Of a DNA stretch of 9,290 nucleotides, positions 1-5,278 are shown piece by piece. The translations under genes were made by a program, and so were the position numbers. The DNA comes from Polyangiaceae bacterium (GTDB lineage: Bacteria; Myxococcota_A; Polyangia; Polyangiales; Polyangiaceae), in assembly GCA_025934595.1 (NCBI GenBank), contig JAICXU010000070.1, positions 1 to 9,290 of the forward strand, given 5' to 3'. Position 1 is the stretch's first letter. The number at the start of each line of letters is the position of its first letter. Below the pieces are notes generated by a model that saw nothing but the letters and a program-made list of their open reading frames with translations, was not told where the DNA came from and ran no database searches.

Positions 1-2
1 AT

Positions 3-254
3 GCATCACCGGCAGAGCGCGCGCTCGAAGACGAGGCCCTCGAGCACGAGACGCGGGACTTCGCGAGCTGGGATCGTGCGACGGCGGAAAAGTATTTTCT
101 CGCCGGTGGCGGGACTCCGCGCGACTTCGAAGCAGCCTGGCGCGTGGAGCGCGAGCGCGTGACGGCGATCGCCGGCATGTTGCGCAAACGCACATACTAC
201 GCATGTGCCGGAGGCGCGTTTTACCTTGTTTCAGGCCGCAAATCCGATGCGTAG
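3..254 (+). CDS. C-terminal fragment of an unrecognised protein
   Basis: This frame is open from the left edge to a TAG at 252-254, giving 83 residues with no start in the window, so the gene begins upstream. The translation is balanced and soluble-looking: an acidic/charged helical stretch (ALEDEALEHETRDF), then DRATAEKYFLAGG, FEAAWRVERERV and an end of LRKRTYYACAGGAFYLVSG. Codon use matches the neighbouring genes (GCG, CTC, GAG, GCC). The other two forward frames give Arg-rich or low-quality products, which is why this frame was chosen. I do not recognise the family and assign no function. The gene lies co-directionally about 60 bp upstream of the methyltransferase, so the two could be co-transcribed. 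I saw no good terminator in the gap. Confidence 0.55.
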   Translation, partial: ASPAERALEDEALEHETRDFASWDRATAEKYFLAGGGTPRDFEAAWRVERERVTAIAGMLRKRTYYACAGGAFYLVSGRKSDA

Positions 255-314
255 GCGACCGCGGTTTTCGCACGGCTACTCCTTCGGGCCCATGTTGATG
301 AATGTGGATAGTGT

Positions 315-1181
315 GTGGGAAGCCCCGTGACCGCCCAACCTGATCCCACTGCCGCGCGCGTCGCCCTGTGGCGCGCTCTCCACGTCGAGGTCGATGCGCT
401 GCCGCACGTGCTCGAAGACACCGTCGGTCTCGAGCTCCTCGCTCCCCCCGAAGATTGGCGCGCGCGCGGAGACATGCATCCGGCGGGCATCGCTCCTTTT
501 CGCGCATCGATCGTCGCGCGAGCGCGTTTCATCGAGGACCTCGTCGAGGAGCGCGCGGCGGCCGGCGTCGATCAATACGTGCTGCTCGGCGCCGGCATCG
601 ACACGTTCGTGCAGCGCCGCCCCGAGCTCACGTCGCGGATGCGGGTGTTCGAGATCGATCGGCCGTCGCCGCAAGAATGGAAGCGCGCGCGTCTCGTCGA
701 GCTCGGATTCGGCGTGCCCGAGTGTTTGCGATTCGTGCCCGTGGATTTCGAGGCGGGAAGATCATGGCGCGATGCGCTCGTCGCAGCCGGATTCGATACG
801 AAGAAGCCTGCCGTCGTCGCGTCGACCGGCGTCAGCATGTATCTCTCGCGCGAGACGAACATGGCGATGCTGCGTGACGTCGCGTCGTTCGCTCCAGGAT
901 CCATCTTCGCGATGACGTTTCTCTTGCCGCTCGAGCTCGCGGATCTCGAGACGCGGCCTGGTCTCGCAATGGCGGCGAAGGGCGCGGCGGCGAGCGGCAC
1001 CCCGTTCGTGAGCTACTTCACGCCGGACGAGATCATCACGATGGCGCGCGACGCAGGCTTTCGCGAGGCGCATCACGTTTCCGCGGATGCTCTCGCGGAG
1101 CGCTATTTTTCGGGCCGATCGGACAGGCTTCGGCCGCCGCGCAACGCCGAGGAGCTTCTCGTCGCGCGTACGTCACGCTAG
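315..1181 (+). CDS. SAM-dependent methyltransferase, leucine carboxyl methyltransferase-like (class I)
   Basis: The 288-residue protein is predicted to transfer a methyl group from S-adenosylmethionine; the acceptor cannot be read from the sequence. Visible motifs follow the LCM/TIGR00027-type order: an N-terminal helical lead ending RARFIEDLVEE (69-79), motif I VLLGAGIDT (89-97), an acidic motif II VFEIDRP (111-117), VPVDF (141-145), and STGVSMYLSRE (170-180) in place of the family's usual EG-MYL segment. FAMTFLLP (198-205) and YFTPDEI (234-240) follow. Length is about normal for the family, and no signal peptide or membrane segment is seen. The frame opens just after a TAG at 309-311, and the first start is GTG 315. 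A second GTG at 327 has a GGGAAG 4 nt upstream and could be the true start (284 residues). The product is probably cytoplasmic. The 3' end is tail-to-tail with the receiver-kinase gene, with stop codons sharing CTAG. Family assignment is solid; substrate unknown. Confidence 0.93.
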   Translation: MGSPVTAQPDPTAARVALWRALHVEVDALPHVLEDTVGLELLAPPEDWRARGDMHPAGIAPFRASIVARARFIEDLVEERAAAGVDQYVLLGAGIDTFVQRRPELTSRMRVFEIDRPSPQEWKRARLVELGFGVPECLRFVPVDFEAGRSWRDALVAAGFDTKKPAVVASTGVSMYLSRETNMAMLRDVASFAPGSIFAMTFLLPLELADLETRPGLAMAAKGAAASGTPFVSYFTPDEIITMARDAGFREAHHVSADALAERYFSGRSDRLRPPRNAEELLVARTSR

Positions 1182-2602
1182 CGAAGCTTCTTCGGTCGGC
1201 GCGCGCCGCGATGCGAATCGAGCATCTCCGTCGGCGCGGACTCGATCGGCGCGAGCGCGGTCGCGGGCAATCGACGCACCTCCGGAGGCAGCCACGGCCC
1301 GAGCGCGTCCGCCATTTCTCGCGCGGACTGGAATCGCTTCGCGGGATCCTTGGCGAGGGCGCGCATCACGATCGCGCTGAAATCGGCGGAAACGCCGCCC
1401 CGAAGGGATTCGATCGGGTCCGGCGTTTTGTCGAGGATCGCGAAGAGAAGCGCGTTGTAGCTCGCGCCCGCGAACGGCGCGCGCTTCGTGAGCATCTCGT
1501 AGAGCACGCAGCCCACCGCGTAAATATCGCCGAGCGCGCTCGGGCCGTCTCCGCGCGCATATTCCGGAGCGAGATATGCCGGAGTACCCAACACGGCGCC
1601 CGTTTGCGTGAGCGTGGAGGCTTCGGAATCGCCGACGAGCTTCGCGATTCCGAAGTCGAGCACCTTCACGACGTCGGAGATGTGCGCGACGGTCGTGAGA
1701 AGCACGTTGTCCGGTTTCAGATCGCGATGAACGATCTTCGCGGCGTGCGCGGCGTCGAGAGCCGACAAAATTTGAGCGATGATGACGGCAGCGCGACTCT
1801 CCGTCAACGGCGGATCCTCTCGAATGACCTCCGTGAGCGACACGCCGCGAAGAAGCTCCATCACGATGAAGGTCTCGTCCGGCAACGACACGAAATCGAT
1901 CACGTGCACGATGCTCGGATGGTGAAGCGCGGCCAGGAGCTCGGCCTCCCGTCGAAAGCGACGCACGGCATCGGCGCGTTTCGCGAGGGTCGCGTGCAGC
2001 ACCTTGATCGCGACGCGAATGCCGGCAAGATCCTCGCGCTCGGCTTCGTAGACGGTTCCCATCCCGCCGCTACCGAGAGCGCGCACGATCCGATAGCGAT
2101 TCGCGAGCACCGTGTCGACGATCAGCGCGCCGTCGGGGCTTCGCCGCGAAACCGCAGCCTTCTCGCGAGTCACGGAATCGAGGAGCTGACGATGCACGCG
2201 GGCATCGCGATGCGCTTTTATCGCGCGTGCGACGCTCGCGAGGAGGCGGCGCTCGTCGAGAGGCTTCGTGAGGTATTCGGTGGCGCCGTACTCCACGGCT
2301 TTCATCGCCGTGTCGATGCCCGGGTCTCCTGTCATCAAGAGCACCGGTAGATTCGGATCCTCCCGACGAGTCGTTTGCAGGAGATCGACGCCCGTCATGT
2401 CCGGCATCTGGATGTCGGTAATGAGCACGTCGATCTGGCGCGTGCGTACGATGTCGAGCGCCTCGGTGCCGCTCGAGGCCTGCGAGACGTCGTGACCTTC
2501 TCGCGCAAGCATGCGAGCGACGGCGCGCCGAACCGCGACGTCGTCATCGACGATCACGATGACCCCGCCGAGCTCGGCGTGCGTCGAGGCGAGGGGTCGC
2601 AC
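1178..2602 (-). CDS. Response-regulator receiver fused to a Ser/Thr protein kinase
   Basis: The 474-residue cytoplasmic protein has two domains. Residues 14-130 are a CheY-like receiver: acidic cluster D19-D21, phospho-acceptor D63 (ITDIQMPD), switch T91 (LLMTGD) and K113 (LTKP), all intact. Residues 170-436 are a canonical Hanks-type kinase: glycine loop LGSGGMGTVYEA (176-187), VAIK lysine K200, helix-C glutamate at E219 or E221, HRDLKPDN (292-299), DFG (316-318), GTPAYLAPE (339-347), D359 and R423. Every catalytic residue is present, so an active kinase is expected. The natural inference is that phosphorylation of D63 by an unseen histidine kinase gates Ser/Thr kinase activity. There is no PASTA region, transmembrane helix or long sensory tail; about 38 basic/Pro-containing residues follow. 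The start is GTG 2602, with an in-frame TAG 12 nt upstream and only a weak GAAAG ribosome site. It lies 133 bp downstream of the MNYLFGDSTP gene in the same direction. Confidence 0.95.
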   Translation of the reverse strand: MRPLASTHAELGGVIVIVDDDVAVRRAVARMLAREGHDVSQASSGTEALDIVRTRQIDVLITDIQMPDMTGVDLLQTTRREDPNLPVLLMTGDPGIDTAMKAVEYGATEYLTKPLDERRLLASVARAIKAHRDARVHRQLLDSVTREKAAVSRRSPDGALIVDTVLANRYRIVRALGSGGMGTVYEAEREDLAGIRVAIKVLHATLAKRADAVRRFRREAELLAALHHPSIVHVIDFVSLPDETFIVMELLRGVSLTEVIREDPPLTESRAAVIIAQILSALDAAHAAKIVHRDLKPDNVLLTTVAHISDVVKVLDFGIAKLVGDSEASTLTQTGAVLGTPAYLAPEYARGDGPSALGDIYAVGCVLYEMLTKRAPFAGASYNALLFAILDKTPDPIESLRGGVSADFSAIVMRALAKDPAKRFQSAREMADALGPWLPPEVRRLPATALAPIESAPTEMLDSHRGARRPKKLR

Positions 2603-2677
2603 GCTTTCAGGCTACGTGAGCCGAACGACAGATCAAGGTTTCGGACGATGAATCCCCGAAAAAATAGCCGCATTTCG

Positions 2678-2693
2678 TACTCCAAAAGGAGTA
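2678..2693. repeat. Perfect 6-bp inverted repeat TACTCC-AAAA-GGAGTA
   Basis: TACTCC and GGAGTA flank a 4-nt loop in the 133-bp gap upstream of the receiver-kinase, about 76-91 bp before its GTG. Read on the minus strand it is followed 13 nt later by a TTTTTT run, which is too far away for a standard intrinsic terminator. It could be an operator for the kinase gene, a weak terminator of the upstream gene, or chance. Only the symmetry is directly seen. Confidence 0.35.
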
Positions 2694-2727
2694 GCGACGA
2701 CGACGAAAGACGTCCGAATCCGCGGCT

Positions 2728-2749
2728 TCTCTCGCTCAGAGCGAGGAGA
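2728..2749. repeat. Inverted repeat straddling a stop codon
   Basis: Arms TCTC+TCGCTC and GAGCGA+GAGA can form a stem with one bulged G around a tiny loop. The TGA stop of the MNYLFGDSTP gene (2736-2738 on the minus strand) lies at the hairpin centre. No U-tract follows on the minus strand, so it is not a typical intrinsic terminator. It could protect the 3' end or be incidental to the coding sequence. Confidence 0.3.
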
Positions 2750-4703
2750 CTCGTTGCATCAACTTTCCGCAAAGCTCGGACTGCGGATTGCGCTCACGCT
2801 CGAGCGCGAGACCCTTCGTGAATGCTTCGCTCGCGGCCTTCGTATCTTCGAAGAGCAGCTTGGTCACGCCGAGCAGCTCGTAGTCGGCCGGATCCTCCAG
2901 CGCTTTCACGAGCGCAGCGATGCGAACGAGAGCGATGCGATGCGCCTCTTTCACGGTTTCGGTCACGGCCGGCGGCGACTTCGCGAGCACCATGAGCCGG
3001 AGCGCTTGCCTCTGGTCCTCGGGACGAAAGTCGGCGAATGCCGGGCTCGAAAAAAGCGCAGCGTAGTCGCGGTACGCGTCCTCGGTCCGGCCGTTGCGCG
3101 ACAAGACGGCGATCTTCTTCAGCGCTGCGACGAGCGTTTCGTTGCGCGGCGTCTCTTCTTCGACGTTCGTCACGATGATCTCCGGCGACGAGTTGCTCAC
3201 GGGGCGCACGGGCGGAGCAGCCGGGGAGACCTTCGACGGTGGAGGCGACGGTGTCTTGCTCGATGGAGGCGACGGCGCCTTGCTCGCCGCTGGCGCCGGC
3301 GGCGGCGCGGGACGGGAGGACGGCACCGGAGGCGGTCCGGCTTCGATCGAATCGAGCGGGATCGTCTTCAGCTCCGACGACGACAGCCGCTCGGCTTCCT
3401 TTTCTTTCTTCGGCGGCGGCGACACCTTCGGCAGCGACGTCGGCGCCGGCGGCTCGGATTTCGGTAGCTCCGCGCGCACGGACGGCTCTTCGATTTTTTG
3501 TTTAACGTTCGGCGGCCGCATCGAGGGCGTCGGCCCCTCGAGACCGAGCGGCGCGAACACGGCACGAAGCGGCGAGGGGAGGACCGAGTATTTTTCGCGC
3601 AGCGTCTTCTTCGAAACGAAGATCTCCTCGCGACGGTCATTGCCGAGCGCGCGGCGGATGACGAGCTCGTTCGGAGTGAGCGAGCGCTCCGCAATTTCTC
3701 GCACGATCGGCGTCATCATCGCGACGAACCCTTCTACGAACGCGATGAAGCCGGGCAATGACGCAAAGTCGATTTCCTTGACCGACGCGGTACGGAGCTC
3801 CTGCTGCGTGAGGTCGGGAATGGTCGCTGCGATTTTCGTCGCGAGCTCCACGAGCTTCGGCGCGTCTTCCGCGTCGACGTCGAAGGGGCCCGCCGATCCG
3901 TCCTCGCTCGTGGCCCGGCGCACCGCTTTGACGCGATCACCTTCGACCGTGAAATCGAAGCCGAGCTCGGATCCGAGCTCGCTGCGGATCTTGAACGTCG
4001 TCGCCGCGTCGCCATGCGAGATTTCGGTGACGACATAGCGCTCGATTTTTTGTGGCTTCACCTTCACTTCTTTGGAGATCCAACCCGAGAGCTGCGGCGC
4101 GCGAATTTCGAGCTGCGGGCAGAGACGCTCCACGCGAAGGGGCGCGTTCCAAATGCTGCCGTCCGGGATCGCGAGTAAAAAGGTCCAATCGAGGCCGAAG
4201 CTCGCATGCACGTCGCGCTGCGCCTCGTATCCTCCCGCGCCGGAGAGCGTGATGCGCGCGACCGCATCGGCGTCGGGGGGATCGTGCGGCCGGAGCAACG
4301 TGGCAAGGGCCTCGCGGCATCCGTTGCGCGTCGCAGCTTCATCGGCCTCGAGCTGTGCGATGTCGGACGCGAGCTTCTCGCGGATCGCGGTGAGGGTCGC
4401 TTCTTGTCGCCGGCCGATCGATTCTCGGATTTGCTTCGAGCAGATCGCGGTGGGGCTGTCATGCGGGCCGCCGGCGTCTTTTTCCGCTGCTTCGACGCTC
4501 GCGAGCGAAAGCGTGATGAAACGCGCGAGTCGTTCAATCTCGACGTCGGCTTTTTCGTGAAGCTCTTGAGCGCGCTTCTTCCCCTCGAGGATGCGCTCGT
4601 CCGACTGCAGCGCATGGACCAAGAAGTCGAGCGCGTCGCGGAAGAATTCGAGAAAGTTCGAGGTGAGATCCGACGGCGTGGAATCGCCGAAGAGGTAGTT
4701 CAT
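2736..4703 (-). CDS. Uncharacterised multidomain protein (MNYLFGDSTP N-terminus, Pro-rich linker, helical C-terminus)
   Basis: The 655-residue protein has no enzyme motif I recognise. It begins MNYLFGDSTP, which I think recurs at the start of hypothetical proteins in related myxobacteria (from memory, unchecked). Residues about 15-140 are mostly helical and charged, with coiled-coil character (EGKKRAQELHEKADVEIERLA). Residues about 145-390 look globular, mixed beta/alpha, with hydrophobic strands such as FGLDWTFLLAIPDG and VVTEISHGDAATTFKI. Residues about 390-506 are a disordered Pro/Ser/Ala/Lys linker with short SK-PSPP repeats. Residues about 522-655 are helical and TPR-like (YELLGVTKLLFEDTKAASEAF). 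There is no signal peptide or membrane helix, so it is probably cytoplasmic. The start is ambiguous: ATG 4703 fits the conserved N-terminus but has a GGAG 12 nt away. An in-frame TTG at 4736 has a better-spaced GAGGA and would add 11 residues. The Ser-rich linker near two kinase-fold proteins would suit phosphorylation, which is speculation. Confidence 0.88.
   Translation of the reverse strand: MNYLFGDSTPSDLTSNFLEFFRDALDFLVHALQSDERILEGKKRAQELHEKADVEIERLARFITLSLASVEAAEKDAGGPHDSPTAICSKQIRESIGRRQEATLTAIREKLASDIAQLEADEAATRNGCREALATLLRPHDPPDADAVARITLSGAGGYEAQRDVHASFGLDWTFLLAIPDGSIWNAPLRVERLCPQLEIRAPQLSGWISKEVKVKPQKIERYVVTEISHGDAATTFKIRSELGSELGFDFTVEGDRVKAVRRATSEDGSAGPFDVDAEDAPKLVELATKIAATIPDLTQQELRTASVKEIDFASLPGFIAFVEGFVAMMTPIVREIAERSLTPNELVIRRALGNDRREEIFVSKKTLREKYSVLPSPLRAVFAPLGLEGPTPSMRPPNVKQKIEEPSVRAELPKSEPPAPTSLPKVSPPPKKEKEAERLSSSELKTIPLDSIEAGPPPVPSSRPAPPPAPAASKAPSPPSSKTPSPPPSKVSPAAPPVRPVSNSSPEIIVTNVEEETPRNETLVAALKKIAVLSRNGRTEDAYRDYAALFSSPAFADFRPEDQRQALRLMVLAKSPPAVTETVKEAHRIALVRIAALVKALEDPADYELLGVTKLLFEDTKAASEAFTKGLALERERNPQSELCGKLMQRVSSL
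3240..3287 (-). repeat. 24-bp imperfect direct repeat, two copies
   Basis: Copies at 3240-3263 and 3264-3287 match at 21 of 24 bases. They encode the SK-(A/T)-PSPP repeats in the Pro-rich linker of the MNYLFGDSTP protein. Because the unit is a multiple of three, copy-number change would alter linker length without a frameshift. Confidence 0.75.
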
Positions 4704-4753
4704 GTGCGAGCGAGGCTCCGAGCTGCCATCGTACAAGAATTCCTCACTTCTGT

Positions 4754-4919
4754 TTAAGCAGCAGCGGAAGGCGCCGCCGCCCGCCTCGGGCGCGTCGGTT
4801 CATCGCCATCGCCATCTTCGCGAGGCTCGTGATCGCCATGGAAAAGCAACATCGCGATCACGAGCACCGGAAGAAATGGCGGTTGTGACGAATCTTCCTC
4901 GAGCGTGACCTTTTCGTGC
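4754..4919 (-). other. Frame encoding a possible membrane segment, no convincing start
   Basis: In the gap between the 66-residue gene and the MNYLFGDSTP gene, one minus-strand frame reads EHEKVTLEEDSSQ, then PPFLPVLVIAMLLF, then an acidic GDHEPREDGDGDEP and a basic/Ala tail ending at TAA 4754-4756. The hydrophobic run flanked by charged residues resembles a small single-pass membrane protein. However, no ATG or GTG with a ribosome site opens it: the only internal ATG (4852) falls inside the hydrophobic run. The frame overlaps the end of the 66-residue gene, so a frameshifted extension of that gene would be possible. The same stretch contains a strong inverted repeat, which argues for a non-coding role. 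It is best treated as unresolved. Confidence 0.2.
4825..4865. repeat. Perfect 12-bp inverted repeat able to form a 41-nt hairpin
   Basis: GCTCGTGATCGC (4825-4836) is the exact reverse complement of GCGATCACGAGC (4854-4865). Inside, after one C-C mismatch, ATG (4838-4840) pairs with CAT (4850-4852), leaving a 9-nt loop. The structure sits in the 183-bp gap between two co-directional minus-strand genes. No U-tract follows on either strand, so a classical intrinsic terminator is unlikely. A transcript-processing or stability hairpin between operon genes, or a dimeric regulator site, are alternatives. This is the strongest symmetry I found in the non-coding parts of the window. Confidence 0.8.
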
Positions 4920-5120
4920 TCACGCGTGGCGAGACGATTTCTCCGCGCGCTTGTCGAACACCTTCTGCTCGCGATCGAGCTCGGTATCGCGGGGCCGGCC
5001 GCGGCCAGGGCCTGGGGTCTTGATTTCCTTGGGGACGGGCGACGTTCCGAGCACCTCGCTCGTGCCGTCGTCTTTGCGATCGCCCTCGGTGGCAGGGCGA
5101 ATGGGGGGCTTGATGGGCAT
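4920..5120 (-). CDS. Small charged protein with AT-hook-like core
   Basis: The 66-residue, highly hydrophilic protein starts at ATG 5120, preceded by AAAGGAG with 8-nt spacing, the best ribosome site in the window. Residues 1-35 are Pro/Lys/Asp-rich and probably disordered. Residues 36-44 (PGPGRGRPR) contain the RGRP core typical of AT-hook DNA-binding motifs. Residues 45-66 (DTELDREQKVFDKRAEKSSRHA) look like a charged helix. There is no membrane segment or cysteine. AT-hook-type motifs occur in myxobacterial regulators such as CarD, so minor-groove DNA binding is a reasonable hypothesis, but one short core can occur by chance in an Arg/Gly/Pro-rich protein. It is divergent from the large pseudokinase-repeat gene and upstream of the MNYLFGDSTP gene. 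Codon use agrees with a real gene. Confidence 0.75.
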   Translation of the reverse strand: MPIKPPIRPATEGDRKDDGTSEVLGTSPVPKEIKTPGPGRGRPRDTELDREQKVFDKRAEKSSRHA

Positions 5121-5128
5121 GGCAAACG

Positions 5129-5135
5129 CTCCTTT
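5129..5135 (-). promoter_or_regulatory. Ribosome binding site AAAGGAG of the 66-residue gene
   Basis: On the minus strand AAAGGAG lies 8 nt before ATG 5120. It is a near-ideal Shine-Dalgarno sequence and the main reason to accept this small gene. Confidence 0.8.
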
Positions 5136-5156
5136 TTCCGAAGGTTTTGCAAGTCC

Positions 5157-5174
5157 GGGCCCACCGGCCCTTTT
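5157..5174 (+). terminator. Short GC stem-loop followed by TTTT
   Basis: GGGCC-CACC-GGCCC is followed directly by TTTT on the plus strand, a minimal intrinsic-terminator-like shape. It lies in the divergent promoter gap, where no plus-strand gene ends. It would matter only if a transcript started upstream of it, for example as a leader attenuator of the large gene or to stop antisense transcription. The stem is only 5 bp, so chance is quite possible. Confidence 0.25.
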
Positions 5175-5231
5175 GCCCTAGCGCTCGGCGCCACTTGGGG
5201 TAAAACCCGGGGCTCTTTCGCGTCCCCTCCT

Positions 5232-5237
5232 TATATA
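5232..5237. promoter_or_regulatory. TATATA box in the divergent gap (candidate -10)
   Basis: TATATA is an isolated AT-rich island in very GC-rich DNA, 41 nt before the ATG of the large plus-strand gene and 112 nt before the small minus-strand gene. It is palindromic, so it could serve either direction. No good TTGACA-like -35 lies 16-18 bp away on the plus strand, so an alternative sigma factor or activator would be needed if it is a promoter. Confidence 0.35.
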
Positions 5238-5267
5238 GAGGCGCGCCGCGGACCCATTGCGAGCTGT

Positions 5268-5271
5268 GGAG
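5268..5271 (+). promoter_or_regulatory. Ribosome binding site GGAG of the large kinase-repeat gene
   Basis: GGAG lies 7 nt before ATG 5279. The spacing is ideal and fixes the start in preference to the ATGs at codons 21 and 24. Confidence 0.75.
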
Positions 5272-5278
5272 TTTCAGG

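Noticed and set aside
1..162. ATG-initiated frame at the very start of the window
   Set aside because: It gives a 53-residue Arg/Ser-rich product, while the frame starting at position 3 gives a balanced protein end that stops at 254.
1211..2350. 379-codon plus-strand open frame
   Set aside because: It is in-register antisense to the receiver-kinase gene, which has complete catalytic motifs. The translation is rich in Arg and His and resembles nothing.
2608..2640. Possible sigma-70 promoter for the receiver-kinase (TTGATC / TAGCCT, minus strand)
   Set aside because: The spacing is about 16 bp, but the -10 matches only three of six bases and lies right at the start codon, so it cannot be supported.
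3094..4038. 314-codon plus-strand open frame rich in Ser and Gly
   Set aside because: It is antisense to the MNYLFGDSTP gene. Its Gly/Ser-rich composition is the mirror of the Pro-rich linker and GC-rich codons.
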